Part shown: positions 18,708 to 27,149 of the stretch, one piece after another | How positions within the stretch are numbered: position 1 is the first letter of the stretch | Layout: each line of letters opens with the position of its first letter | DNA from: Clostridium sp. 12(A) | Lineage (GTDB): Bacteria; Bacillota; Clostridia; Lachnospirales; Lachnospiraceae | DNA: 64,000 nt | Direction: 5' to 3' | NCBI GenBank assembly: GCA_000526575.1 | Contig: JAGI01000001.1 | Span: 388,787-452,786, forward strand | Translations under genes and position numbers: made by a program | The notes under the pieces: model-generated | Seen by the model: the letters and a program-made list of their open reading frames with translations, nothing else | Told to the model about the DNA's origin: nothing | Databases searched by the model: none

Positions 18708-19022
18708 ATGAAGGAAAAGGCATGTATGGCAGATTTAAAAAGAGGGCAAAGGGGTGTCATAGCTAAGCTGTCTGCTTACGACGATATGAGAAGGCGTCTG
18801 CAGGATATCGGTCTGATTGAAGGCACGGTTGTGGAGTGCCTTGGAAAAAGTCCGTTGGGCGATCCTACAGCATTCTTAATCAGAGGTGCAGTGATTGCCC
18901 TGCGAAGGGAAGACGCAGGGCGGGTGCTGGTACGCCTGGAACAAGAGGATATGGGAAGACGCCGTTTTGAAGAAGAAGTGGCGGCAGCGGCGGTCACCCA
19001 GGAGGAAGATGCATGGGATTAA
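18708..19022 (+). CDS. feoA: FeoA ferrous iron transport protein A
   Basis: A 104-residue protein whose residues about 5-80 are a FeoA SH3-like domain ([62 protein letters not shown]). FeoA supports the FeoB membrane transporter. It has a Glu-rich C-terminal extension. The end overlaps the feoB start by 10 bases, showing that feoA and feoB were a coupled operon before feoB was interrupted. Confidence 0.93.
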   Translation: MKEKACMADLKRGQRGVIAKLSAYDDMRRRLQDIGLIEGTVVECLGKSPLGDPTAFLIRGAVIALRREDAGRVLVRLEQEDMGRRRFEEEVAAAAVTQEEDAWD

Positions 19023-19186
19023 GCAGAGACTCTGTTGGTATCAAATCTGTGGATCTGGGGCTTGAAATTAAGAAACGTAAGGATAGTGATAAGGTAATTG
19101 CACTGGCTGGAAATCCCAACGTAGGGAAGAGTACGGTGTTTAATCAGCTTACGGGGATGAACCAGCACACGGGCTGGTGTTGTTAG
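19013..19186 (+). CDS. feoB: feoB segment 1 of 4 (N-terminus with P-loop), interrupted
   Basis: The ATG overlaps feoA, with GGAGGA 7 bases upstream. The first 54 codons (to 19174) are genuine FeoB, including the G1 P-loop GNPNVGKST at residues 33-41 and the conserved [10 protein letters not shown]. Then the reading frame enters element 1 and stops after three foreign codons at TAG 19184-19186. The missing continuation, NWPGKTV with the G2 threonine, resumes in frame at 24318. On its own the segment is a 57-residue fragment with no possible transport function. Confidence 0.93.
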   Translation: MGLSRDSVGIKSVDLGLEIKKRKDSDKVIALAGNPNVGKSTVFNQLTGMNQHTGWCC

Positions 19187-19193
19187 AGGTAAA
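19166..19193. other. Element 1 left attachment junction (attL1)
   Basis: The core CACACGGGC (19166-19174) is repeated at 24309-24317. The inner arm TGTTAGAGGTAAA (19181-19193) is the exact inverted repeat of TTTACCTCTAACA (24289-24301). Left of the core is feoB; right of it is the element. Confidence 0.85.
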
Positions 19194-19231
19194 ATAATAT
19201 TGCAACGAAAAAGGCTGATCCCAACTGATTT

Positions 19232-20629
19232 TTATAAGAAAACAACGGTATACTCCCTGTGACGCAAAGAGCTTTTACTGATTTTAATTTCCTTTATAAT
19301 AGAGCGCCAAAAGCGCCGCTTCTGTTCGTGATTCAGCTTTGAGTACATGGTCTCAAAGCCAGCACTTAGAATGCTTTTTAATGATTCAAGGTCTTGCGTT
19401 GTGGGAGGAGGGCTGGTTAGAGAGGATAGGTATTCTTCCAGTCTGGCCTTTTCCTTTTTAAATTCCTCCAGGGTGATTGCTTCATTTAGGTAAAGATCTT
19501 TCAGTCTCTCCAGTTTCTTGCATATCTGTTTTTTTTCCATTCTATGATCAGCTGTCTGTTTTTCCTTGGCCTGAAAACTGGCAATGTAGGAATTAAATTC
19601 TGTCCGAACATAATTTAATAAGTATTCTTCCAATCGTGTTTCCCTAATTTCTCCATGATTTAAGCATGCTTTTTTTGTATGAGACTGCTTGCATTCATAT
19701 GCAGGATATTTATATCGAATGGTTGTTCCGTCTTTTCGTTTGGAAAGAACATTAATCTGGCAGCCGCCCATTTTGTTACCACATTCCCTGCATATTACAA
19801 GGCCGGAAAATAGATAGGGGTATTTCTGACTGGACTTAATGTTATGGTTCTGGTCTAAAATATGTTGGATTTTATTGAAATCCTCATCGGATAGGAGGCG
19901 GGGACAGTAAGTTTCATTGCCGCGGTAACGCCCTGTCAATTTCTCGTTTCGAAGAAGAGACTGGCGGAAGTTTTGGGGCGTCATGCAGATTCCATATTTG
20001 TCCTTTAAATATTGGACCGACTGGTTCATGGAGTGGTGTTTTAAAAAATGCATGATTCCATCATAAATAGCAGGGGCCTCCTCAGAAAGTATCATACGTT
20101 TATTCATGATCTGGTATCCTCTTGGGACTTTTCCTGTAATCACTTCTCCGTGCTCTACCTTAGTCTTAAATACATCGGAAACACGAATTCCGCCATTTTG
20201 AGCTTCCAGCTCGGCCCAGGTCATGGATTGGGCCACAAAGGCTCTGCCGTAAGGGGTGGAAGTATCAAAGTATGGCTGGTCGATAGCAGTCCATGCCGCG
20301 TTATATTTTTCCAGGACTGCCTGGGTGTTTAAATAATGGCGAAGGCTACGAAACCAACGATCCAGCTTTGTAAATATGATTAAGTCAATTTGTCCTTCCT
20401 TTACACGGTTCATCAAACGTGTAAAATCGTCCCGGTCAATTTTCTGGCCCGATACACCATCGTCCAGATAAATATCCTGTAAGACCATATTGGCGTGTTC
20501 CTTAATATACCGGATTCCCCGTTCCTTCTGGTCTCTGATGGAATCTCCCCGCTCGGCCTGTTCTTCAGAGGATACCCGGATATAAACTGCTACGCGAATT
20601 GGCCGCTCTGGTTCTGAAGTTTTTTTCAT
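19232..20629 (-). CDS. Large serine recombinase of element 1
   Basis: A 465-residue site-specific recombinase. The N-terminal resolvase domain has the catalytic Ser20 in YIRVSSEEQ and the DGVSGQKIDRDDF and FTKLDRWFRSLRHYL motifs. A recombinase domain follows (about 160-270), then a zinc ribbon with CRECG near 279 and ECKQSHTKKAC, a coiled coil (about 350-410, rich in Lys/Glu) and a C-terminal tail. Such integrases join attP and attB by double-strand breaks via Ser-DNA links and need a directionality factor to excise. It reads toward the left end of the element; its stop is 39 bases from the attachment arm. It is clearly different in sequence from the recombinases of elements 2 and 3. Confidence 0.93.
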   Translation of the reverse strand: MKKTSEPERPIRVAVYIRVSSEEQAERGDSIRDQKERGIRYIKEHANMVLQDIYLDDGVSGQKIDRDDFTRLMNRVKEGQIDLIIFTKLDRWFRSLRHYLNTQAVLEKYNAAWTAIDQPYFDTSTPYGRAFVAQSMTWAELEAQNGGIRVSDVFKTKVEHGEVITGKVPRGYQIMNKRMILSEEAPAIYDGIMHFLKHHSMNQSVQYLKDKYGICMTPQNFRQSLLRNEKLTGRYRGNETYCPRLLSDEDFNKIQHILDQNHNIKSSQKYPYLFSGLVICRECGNKMGGCQINVLSKRKDGTTIRYKYPAYECKQSHTKKACLNHGEIRETRLEEYLLNYVRTEFNSYIASFQAKEKQTADHRMEKKQICKKLERLKDLYLNEAITLEEFKKEKARLEEYLSSLTSPPPTTQDLESLKSILSAGFETMYSKLNHEQKRRFWRSIIKEIKISKSSLRHREYTVVFL

Positions 20630-21007
20630 CGCATCATCTCCCTGTACAGTCTACGAGAGGTGGGGGATAAAAATAACAAATACCCCTATAATGGAGATTC
20701 CTTTTTATAGGGGGGCAGAGAATTAAAATATCGTATCAGCGAATCTAAATCTATGGTTCAGTGACTCCGGAGCTATTTTAATGGCATTTAGAACCAGGTG
20801 TCCTTCCAGGTCCGATAGCCTCTGGCATTTGTTATGATAGTCATGCAGTTGTAGAAGTAAAAGTGATATGATAAGATTACATTAGATTAATCGTAATTTC
20901 ATATTTTTAGCCTATCGTTCTTGTGTACTCCATTTTCTACTTAAATAAGGAAGAGGAAAGAAGTACAAACCAAATGGAATACATATGGGTTAGAAAGGGG
21001 CGATATC
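20630..21007. other. Intergenic region with hairpin and possible remnant
   Basis: Contains an inverted repeat, CCCCTATAA (20683-20691) and TTATAGGGG (20705-20713), upstream of the recombinase start. On the minus strand near 20735-20860 there is a short open stretch without a good start codon (QRLSDLEGHLVLNAIKIAPE), which may be a remnant. GAGGAAAGAAGTACAAAC at 20953-20970 recurs at 22452-22469 and belongs to the duplicated module. No complete gene seen. Confidence 0.4.
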
Positions 21008-21157
21008 ATGGCGGATACAGTTCATGCAGTGAATTCTGTAGATCCGGTAAAGGCCTTTGAGGCTCTGGCAAAGATCATAGGGGAAAAAGAAGGGGTTGAA
21101 ATTACATTAAAAAGCTTAAAGAAACGAGAAGAAGAAAACGAAGGAGAAACCGGCTGA
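21008..21157 (+). CDS. Small helical protein of element 1 (49 aa)
   Basis: An ATG with AGAAAGGGG upstream starts a 49-residue highly charged protein (MADTVHAVNSVDPVKAFEAL, then a Lys/Glu-rich end). I do not recognise the family. A second, broken copy at 22507 with a similar leader shows that the reading frame is real and was duplicated with the hydrolase gene. It lies 41 bases upstream of the hydrolase start and is probably cotranscribed. Possible roles: a regulator or a recombination accessory factor; neither is shown. Confidence 0.6.
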   Translation: MADTVHAVNSVDPVKAFEALAKIIGEKEGVEITLKSLKKREEENEGETG

Positions 21158-21198
21158 TGCCGGTAGCATAAGACAAGCTAAGGCTGATAGGAGTAGAC

Positions 21199-22197
21199 AT
21201 GAATCAATGGAAAGAAACACTAAAAGATTTTCAAGGCTGTATCTCTATCAAACGAAAGGGCGGCACGGTATTTGAGCAGGCGTTTGGATATTCGGATCTT
21301 TCCAATCAGATTTCAAATACCTTAGATACCAGATTTGGAACAGCTTCCGCAGGAAAGGTTTTTGTTGCCGTTGGAATTCTTAAACTCATAGAAGAGGGAA
21401 GGCTGAATTTTGAGGATACCATGGGAGAATTACTTGATTTTGAGTTAAACCACATAGACCCTCTCGTAACGGTAGAGCAGCTGCTCAATCATACCTCTGG
21501 AATTCCGGATTATTTTGATGAAAGCATTATGGAGGAATATTCGGATCTATGGGGGGATTATCCCAATTATAAGATACGCACCTCCAGGGATCTCCTGCCC
21601 TTATTTATCAATAAGCCCATGATGTATGAGAGGGGAGAGAAGTTTCAATATAATAACTCCGGCTATGTAATGTTAGGCCTTATTATAGAAAGCATTACAA
21701 AAGTACCTTTTGATTCATATCTGGCAGATGTCATTTTTAAACCAGGACATATGGAGCACACCGGCTATTATGAGCTTGACCGCCTTCCGGCTGGATGCGC
21801 CAATGCCTATTTATATGATCAGGTGAAGGAAGAGTACTATACGAATATATATAGCGTTGATGTGAAGGGGACAGGCGCAGGTGGTGCGTACACTACGATA
21901 GGTGATATTGAATTATTTTGGAATAGTCTGCTTGGATATAAGCTGTTATCGGAAGAGATGACAAACAAAATGCTTCGTCTTCAAAGCACCAACTTTGAAA
22001 ATGAGCATTATGGATATGGAATATGGTTAAAGAAAATGGAAGGGTATTATGTACCCTACATTGAGGGCTGTGATCCTGGTGTAAGTTTTATATCCAGTTA
22101 CGACCGAGAGGAAGAGGTGCTCATCACTTTAGTAAGTAATTTTGGCAATAATGTTTGGAAACTGAAGCGAGAACTAAAATGGCAGGATTTTATATAA
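21199..22197 (+). CDS. Beta-lactamase-fold serine hydrolase
   Basis: A 332-residue protein of the class C beta-lactamase/penicillin-binding superfamily (PF00144). The SxxK nucleophile motif is SAGK near residue 50 (GTASAGKVFVAVGILKL), followed by VTVEQLLNHTSGIPDY and the Tyr motif YNNSGYVMLGL near 153. The family includes DD-peptidases, esterases and beta-lactamases; the substrate cannot be told. No signal peptide, so it is probably cytoplasmic. The first part of this gene is repeated as a pseudogene at 23187-23546. Confidence 0.85.
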   Translation: MNQWKETLKDFQGCISIKRKGGTVFEQAFGYSDLSNQISNTLDTRFGTASAGKVFVAVGILKLIEEGRLNFEDTMGELLDFELNHIDPLVTVEQLLNHTSGIPDYFDESIMEEYSDLWGDYPNYKIRTSRDLLPLFINKPMMYERGEKFQYNNSGYVMLGLIIESITKVPFDSYLADVIFKPGHMEHTGYYELDRLPAGCANAYLYDQVKEEYYTNIYSVDVKGTGAGGAYTTIGDIELFWNSLLGYKLLSEEMTNKMLRLQSTNFENEHYGYGIWLKKMEGYYVPYIEGCDPGVSFISSYDREEEVLITLVSNFGNNVWKLKRELKWQDFI

Positions 22198-22506
22198 GCA
22201 CCAGGATTTTGATAGAAACGTACTTGCTCTTGCTTACCTAAATTGAATAACTCTAAGGGCCAGATAGTGCAAGTGTTAAGCTGAAAATAACAGTAAATAA
22301 AGGCAATAGATGACTTAAGATTAAAGAGATTATCATAGGGATAGTTGTATGAAAATAGGCCATATGATATAATATTCTTAGTTTTTTTCGTGTACCATAC
22401 CATGTTTTAATTTGCTTTTCTTCTAATTATATATCCTGTCTAATGTAGAATAAGGAAAGAAGTACAAACTACAGTATATACTTATATTTTAGAAAGGGGC
22501 AGTGTT

Positions 22507-22650
22507 ATGGCAGACACGGTTCATGTTAACAATTGTGTTGATCCGGTAAAGGCTTTGTAAGCTCTGGCAAAAATCATAGGGGATAAAGAAGGGGTGGAGA
22601 TCACTTTAAAGAGCCTTAAAAAAGGAGCAAAGAAAACAAGGAAGAGACCG
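22507..22650 (+). pseudogene. Broken second copy of the small element-1 protein
   Basis: It begins MADTVH like the intact copy at 21008 and keeps VDPVKA, but TAA at 22558-22560 replaces a Glu codon. The remainder stays clearly similar (AKIIGDKEGVEITLKSLKK) before the end is lost. Decay by point mutation. Confidence 0.75.
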
Positions 22651-22678
22651 GCTGTTGCCGGTTAGGAGGGACAAGCGA

Positions 22679-23185
22679 GTGGAATCATATTTAACGGGAG
22701 TAGATCAAACCCAGTTTAGAGTCATCTCATTACCCCCATTTCGTGCTGCGTCATCAGGCGTAGACAACGTGTGCGACTTTTCGAATGATAGTATTTTAGG
22801 AAAGTTTGATGCATACTTTTCAGCAATTCAAGTATCAGATAGAGATTCTTTTATGCCCAGAGATTTCTTATATTATGATGAAGAAAAGAGTGGGCTGGTA
22901 TGGGCGTGGGCACTTACAGAAGATATGGATGATGGTGGAAATGAAGTGATATCTTTTGATGGTGGATATTATTTAACCTATGTCTACGTGGATGGGGATG
23001 ATGAAATGAGTGGAAAAAGATACAAGGAGGCAATCTCTTATATTGAAAACTCAGATGTATTCGAACTGGACATACGTCCGGGGCATTATATCATGGGACA
23101 TATTATTACACCATCTGAAATTATAAAAGCCCAGGGATTTGCACAGATGGAAAATTTTGTTCCTATTAAATTTAAGGAGAAATAG
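22679..23185 (+). CDS. GyrI-like small-molecule-binding domain protein
   Basis: About 168 residues resembling the free-standing GyrI-like/AraC effector-binding domain (ISLPPFRAASSG at the start, FELDIRPGHYIMGHIITP near the end). Such proteins bind hydrophobic or drug-like ligands. A TTG at 22655 also opens the frame, but AGGAGGG at 22664-22670 is well placed for the GTG at 22679. It lies between the two halves of the decayed duplicate, so it may have inserted there or may be what the duplicated module originally carried. No DNA-binding domain is attached. Confidence 0.6.
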   Translation: MESYLTGVDQTQFRVISLPPFRAASSGVDNVCDFSNDSILGKFDAYFSAIQVSDRDSFMPRDFLYYDEEKSGLVWAWALTEDMDDGGNEVISFDGGYYLTYVYVDGDDEMSGKRYKEAISYIENSDVFELDIRPGHYIMGHIITPSEIIKAQGFAQMENFVPIKFKEK

Positions 23186-23186
23186 T

Positions 23187-23546
23187 GGTTTATCTTAAAA
23201 ATGATTTAAAGACTTTCAAGGTTGTATCTCGATTAATAAGAAGGGATGTACCATATTTGAACAGGCTTAAGGATATTCCGATTATTCAAATAAGGTGTTT
23301 AATATCTTTGATACCAAGTTTGCGACTGCCTCTGCAGGTAAGGTCTTTGTTGCTGTGGCAATTCTTAAGCTGATTGAAGAAGGAAGATTAAGCTTTCAAG
23401 ATACCATTGGTGATTTGCTTGATTTTGACCTAAATCATATAGATTCAATGATAACTGTGGAGCAATTACTCAATCATACCTCTGGCATTCCTGATTATTG
23501 TGATGAAAGTGTGATAACCTATTATTCTGATCTTTGGCGGGACTAG
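23187..23546 (+). pseudogene. Truncated second copy of the serine hydrolase
   Basis: It aligns with the first about 115 codons of the hydrolase at 21199: KDFQGCIS, then TASAGKVFVAVAILKLIEEGRL and VEQLLNHTSGIPDY. A TAA replaces the aromatic codon before GYS (near 23270), the start codon context is lost, and the frame ends in TAG after YYSDLWRD. The C-terminal two thirds are absent. Confidence 0.85.
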
Positions 23547-23561
23547 ATAGTTTTGAAAATT

Positions 23562-23604
23562 GACCTGTTGATAAAAGTGGTTTATGTCACTTTTTCAACA
23601 GGTC
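23562..23604. terminator. Hairpin between the hydrolase remnant and the lipoprotein gene
   Basis: GACCTGTTGATAAAAGTG pairs with CACTTTTTCAACAGGTC, with one bulged base. On the minus strand it is followed by AATTTTC, so it probably terminates the lipoprotein gene. Confidence 0.5.
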
Positions 23605-23673
23605 CAAACTTGTCCAAATCTGTTTAACTAAAAGTTCTGAGTTTTTACATCGACTGTTTTGGTATTTTTAATT

Positions 23674-24015
23674 TTATTTTTTCTTAGTTTCAGTAGCAGC
23701 TGCTGGTTTTTCATCGGAAGAGCCTGCTTTTACTTTGCTCTCATCTGTTTTTGTTTCTTTTGTTGCAGTGCTTTCCTTCTTGGTCTCATCTTTCTTGGAC
23801 TCTGCAGCAGAAGTGCTTTCTTTCGCTTCTTTTGTAGTAGCTTCAGTTGTAGCAGCTTCTTTTGTAGCAGCCTCAGTTGTAACTGCTTCTGTGGTAATAT
23901 CGGCTTTTGTAGCAGCGGTTGTTTCTGAAGTTTTGGTGCTACCACAAGCAGAGATAGCTGCCATTGTCAAAATTGCTACACCTGTCAAAAATAATTTCTT
24001 TGTTGTTAACTTCAT
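23674..24015 (-). CDS. Thr/Lys/Glu-rich low-complexity lipoprotein
   Basis: A 113-residue protein that starts MKLTTKKLFLTGVAILTMAA with lipobox ISAC, so it should be lipid-anchored outside the membrane. The mature part is a low-complexity run of Thr, Lys, Glu, Ala and Ser (repeats such as TTEA and TKEA) without a recognised domain. It may be a spacer or surface-coating protein. AGGAGG supports the ATG at 24015 rather than the one at 24033. The long frames on the opposite strand here are shadows of this repetitive sequence. No gene is seen in 24016-24288. Confidence 0.75.
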   Translation of the reverse strand: MKLTTKKLFLTGVAILTMAAISACGSTKTSETTAATKADITTEAVTTEAATKEAATTEATTKEAKESTSAAESKKDETKKESTATKETKTDESKVKAGSSDEKPAAATETKKK

Positions 24016-24288
24016 AATAAATTTCCTCCTCAAGACTGTATTGGTATCATCAATATGTTCTGACCTTCAGTTATCTTATTTTTCTGAAGTCAAAAGTTAT
24101 TTTAGCACCAGAATATAACAGAATCAATGGGGCATTAGTTGCTTTTTTCTTAATAAAATGTGAATTAAATATTAAAAAAAGATAAATGTGAAAAATATGT
24201 CCGAATTCACACAAAATTCACAGAAAAAACACAGATTAAGCAAACTTCCATCACAATTTCGGTTTCTAATTTTTAATATCGTGACTCG

Positions 24289-24317
24289 TTTACCTCTAAC
24301 ACATGTAACACACGGGC
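24289..24317. other. Element 1 right attachment junction (attR1)
   Basis: Arm TTTACCTCTAACA (24289-24301) and core CACACGGGC (24309-24317), matching the left junction. feoB resumes at 24318. Confidence 0.85.
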
Positions 24318-25661
24318 AACTGGCCGGGTAAAACCGTTGCCAATGCCCAGGGCTATTGCAGTGATGGCAGCCAGGGATATGTTATGGTAGACATACCAGG
24401 CTGCTATTCCCTCATGGCCCACTCCACGGAAGAGGAGGTAGCAAGGGATTTTATCTGTTTTGAACATCCGGATGGGGTAGTGGTGGTCTGTGACGCAACC
24501 TGTCTGGAACGTAATTTAAATCTGGTGTTACAGGTTCTGGAGGCCACGCCTAAGGCCGTCGTCTGTGTAAATCTCATGGATGAAGCGAAGAAAAAGAGGA
24601 TTGATATCCGGCTTGATTTACTGGAAGAGCGGCTGGGTGTACCTGTGGCAGGAACTGCGGCCAGAAGTAAAAAGGGGCTGGACCAGATATATACCTGTTT
24701 AAGACGCTGCCTTGAGGAAGAAGATAAGATAGAAGACGCAAACGTGGACTTTATAGAAGAGGGAAAATTAGAAGAGACGCTTGAAAAAGGGATAGAGGAA
24801 ACTACAGACAAATCAGAGGAGTCAGAGAAACCGCAAGAATCTAAAATAGCAGAAGGAATTGAACTTGCAGACGCAATCGAAGACGTAGAAGCATTCCCGG
24901 AAGAACCGATACAAAATTCGAAGGAAAAAGAAAAACGCCCAGTACTAATCCGTTATCCTCAATATATTGAGGATGCCATTGAAGCCCTTTCCCCTGTGGT
25001 GGAGAATGCTTCCGATGGTAAGATAAACATCCGCTGGCTATGTGCCAGATTATTAGATTCCAATGATAATCTTATGCAGGCGGTTAAAAAGTATGTAAGC
25101 TCTGTTGCTGAATCCGGGGAAGTGGCAGAGTGTTTAGAGAAAATCCGAAGCGAGTGGAGAGCCAGAGGAATCCACCAGGAAAAAGTAAGCGATGATATGG
25201 CTTCCGTATTCGTTAAGAAGGCAGAATATTTATGTCGCGGAGTCGTAATATATGAGAATCAGACCTATAACAGGAAAGATCGGAAGCTGGATTTTATATT
25301 TACCAGCAAGTCCACCGGCTTTCCCATTATGTTTCTGGTTCTTCTTGGGATTTTTTGGCTGACCATTACCGGGGCCAATTATCCCTCCCAGCTTCTTAGC
25401 AATGTTTTGTTTGGGTTTGAAGACCTCCTTTCAAAAGGAGCAGCATGGGCAGGCGTTCCGGAACTTATTTCCAATCTTCTTGTCCATGGCATGTACCGCA
25501 GTCTTGCCTGGGTCGTATCTGTAATGCTTCCGCCAATGGCAATCTTTTTTCCGTTGTTTACCCTTCTGGAAGATTTTGGATACCTGCCCAGAGTGGCGTT
25601 TAACCTGGATCGCTGCTTTAAGCGATGCTCCGCCTGTGGGAAGCAGGCGCTTACCATGTGA
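24318..25661 (+). CDS. feoB: feoB segment 2 of 4 (G domain to mid-membrane domain), interrupted
   Basis: In frame with segment 1 after core joining: NWPGKTVANAQGY continues the switch I region, then the G3 motif VDIPGCYSL, the G4 motif NLMD near the VCVNLMDEAKKKR stretch, a helical GDI-like region and the first membrane segments (FPIMFLVLLGIFWLTITGA, LAWVVSVMLPPMAIFFPLF, EDFGYLPRVAF). An unusual acidic Glu-rich insert of about 70 residues lies between the G domain and the helical region. The first ATG in the segment is at 24384, but no convincing ribosome site precedes it. The frame runs into element 2 and stops at TGA 25659-25661. Confidence 0.93.
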   Translation, partial: NWPGKTVANAQGYCSDGSQGYVMVDIPGCYSLMAHSTEEEVARDFICFEHPDGVVVVCDATCLERNLNLVLQVLEATPKAVVCVNLMDEAKKKRIDIRLDLLEERLGVPVAGTAARSKKGLDQIYTCLRRCLEEEDKIEDANVDFIEEGKLEETLEKGIEETTDKSEESEKPQESKIAEGIELADAIEDVEAFPEEPIQNSKEKEKRPVLIRYPQYIEDAIEALSPVVENASDGKINIRWLCARLLDSNDNLMQAVKKYVSSVAESGEVAECLEKIRSEWRARGIHQEKVSDDMASVFVKKAEYLCRGVVIYENQTYNRKDRKLDFIFTSKSTGFPIMFLVLLGIFWLTITGANYPSQLLSNVLFGFEDLLSKGAAWAGVPELISNLLVHGMYRSLAWVVSVMLPPMAIFFPLFTLLEDFGYLPRVAFNLDRCFKRCSACGKQALTM

Positions 25662-25677
25662 CAGAGGAAATCTATGC
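25655..25677. other. Element 2 left attachment junction (attL2)
   Basis: Core CATGTG (25655-25660) is repeated at 30577-30582. The inner arm GAAATCTATGC (25667-25677) is the inverted repeat of GCATAAATTTC (30560-30570) with one non-pairing position. Confidence 0.8.
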
Positions 25678-25708
25678 TTTTTCATATGGAAAAGGAGCCA
25701 TTATTCAC

Positions 25709-25737
25709 TTGACACAATTTCCTCAAAATGGTATAGT
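25709..25737 (+). promoter_or_regulatory. Strong sigma-A-type promoter in element 2
   Basis: TTGACA (25709-25714) and TATAGT (25732-25737) with a 17-base spacer, about 90 bases upstream of the ccdA-tlpA start and just inside the element end. Confidence 0.7.
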
Positions 25738-25828
25738 TACAACATCAAACTGTAACTAAAAATAGTACAGAAAATAATGGAAAATGTCCAGTCGACTGGC
25801 TGCGGCAGGTAAAAAAGGAGGTACTTGG

Positions 25829-27145
25829 TTGGGTTTTTCAATTGATGTGAGCGTCCCTGTTCTGACTGTATTCTTACAGGGAATCGTAAGCTTTTTCTCT
25901 CCCTGTGTTCTGCCTCTGATTCCTCTTTACATTGGGTATTTATCCGGAGGTACCGGAATCACCAAGGATGATGGAAGAATGGAATATGACCGGAAAAAGG
26001 TCATGGTTCACACCGTATGTTTTGTAATTGGAATCAGCTTTACTTTCTTTTTGCTGGGACTTGGTGTTTCAGCTCTTGGAAACTTTTTTAAATCCAACCA
26101 GCTTCTATTTGCCAGAGTTGGGGGAATCATTGTTTTCTTCTTTGGTCTTTATCAGACAGGAATTCTTGGAACCTCCTCTATGCTTGAGAAGGACAGAAGA
26201 CTTTCCCTATCCTTTGACAAGTTAGCCATGTCCCCATTTACCGCTCTTTTGATGGGCTTTACCTTCAGCTTTGCGTGGACGCCCTGTGTAGGTCCTGCTC
26301 TTGCAAGCGTTCTCATTATGGCGGCATCTGCGTCTACAAAATCCCTTGGTTTTGTCCTCATTGGAGTCTATACCTTAGGTTTTGTTCTTCCATTTTTAGC
26401 AGTAGGCTTTTTTACCACCACAGTGCTGGAGTTTTTTAAGACTCACAAGCATGTGACAAAGAGTGCTGTTAAAGCAGGCGGCATTCTCATGATATTAATG
26501 GGTATTCTAATGTTTACCGGAAAAATGAATGCATTGACCGGCTACCTGTCATCCTTTCAGGCTCCTTCCATTTCCAGTGAAAAGGAAACGACGAAGAGTA
26601 GGGAATCTAAGGAAAGAGAGACAACGGCCCAGGAAACAACTCCCTCTGCCAATGAAACCAGTACATCTGTAAGTGACGGAGAGAGCGAAGAAGAAAAGCC
26701 GCTTCCAGCCATTGATTTTACATTAAAAGACCAGTTTGGGAAGACCCATTCCCTTTCTGATTATAAAGGGAAAACAATTTTTCTTAATTTCTGGGCTACC
26801 TGGTGTCCGCCGTGCCGTGCAGAGATGCCGGATATCCAAAGCCTCTATGAGACTCAGGAAACAGAAGGAGAGAATGGGGTAATCATATTAGGAGTTGCTG
26901 CTCCTAATTATGGAAGAGAAAAAGATGAACAGGTAATTAAGGAATTTCTTGAAAAAAATGGTTATACGTATCCTGTGTTAATGGATACCAATGCTGAATT
27001 ATTTGAAGCCTATGGCATATACTCTTTCCCAACCACCTATATGATAGATCGTGATGGAAATGTATTTGGCTATGCCAGCGGGCAATTATCGAAAGATATG
27101 ATGCAAAGCATCATCAACCAGACCTTGAAAGGAGAGAGAGATTAA
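25829..27145 (+). CDS. CcdA-type membrane thiol transporter fused to a TlpA-like thioredoxin
   Basis: About 438 residues. The N-terminal half is a CcdA/DsbD-beta membrane domain with some six helices and the redox cysteines in FFSPCVLPLIPLYIGYLSGG and AWTPCVGPALAS. After a Ser/Thr/Glu-rich linker (about residues 245-295) comes a TlpA/ResA-like thioredoxin with the active site WCPPC (NFWATWCPPCRAEMP) and the cis-Pro region SFPTTYMID. The fusion should carry electrons from cytoplasmic thioredoxin across the membrane to extracellular disulfides. An ATG at 25784 would add 15 residues, but AAAGGAGG at about 25813-25820 favours the TTG at 25829. It is followed after 4 bases by the VanW gene. Confidence 0.85.
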   Translation: MGFSIDVSVPVLTVFLQGIVSFFSPCVLPLIPLYIGYLSGGTGITKDDGRMEYDRKKVMVHTVCFVIGISFTFFLLGLGVSALGNFFKSNQLLFARVGGIIVFFFGLYQTGILGTSSMLEKDRRLSLSFDKLAMSPFTALLMGFTFSFAWTPCVGPALASVLIMAASASTKSLGFVLIGVYTLGFVLPFLAVGFFTTTVLEFFKTHKHVTKSAVKAGGILMILMGILMFTGKMNALTGYLSSFQAPSISSEKETTKSRESKERETTAQETTPSANETSTSVSDGESEEEKPLPAIDFTLKDQFGKTHSLSDYKGKTIFLNFWATWCPPCRAEMPDIQSLYETQETEGENGVIILGVAAPNYGREKDEQVIKEFLEKNGYTYPVLMDTNAELFEAYGIYSFPTTYMIDRDGNVFGYASGQLSKDMMQSIINQTLKGERD

Positions 27146-27149
27146 CTAT

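Larger units (their letters stand above)
20953..23546. repeat. Diverged tandem duplication inside element 1
   Basis: A module made of the leader AAGGAAAGAAGTACAAAC-type sequence, the small ORF and the 5' part of the hydrolase occurs twice: at 20953-21540 and at 22452-23546. In the second copy the small ORF has an internal stop, the hydrolase is truncated, and a GyrI-like gene of about 500 bases sits between the two parts. Confidence 0.75.
19175..24317. mobile_element. Element 1: 5,143-bp serine-recombinase element inside feoB
   Basis: Boundaries are set by the 9-bp core repeat and by restoration of the feoB frame. The circular form would have a 48-bp attP-like site with perfect 13-bp arms centred on an AC dinucleotide within the core. 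Content: a serine recombinase at the left end on the minus strand, a small ORF, a beta-lactamase-fold hydrolase, a decayed copy of that pair, a GyrI-like protein and a lipoprotein. No phage structural, replication or conjugation genes are present, so it is a minimal integrative element or cargo island. Confidence 0.9.

Noticed and set aside
23735..24118. A Val/Ala-rich + strand frame over the low-complexity lipoprotein
   Set aside because: Antisense of repetitive Thr/Lys/Glu codons; the minus-strand gene has a signal peptide, lipobox and ribosome site.
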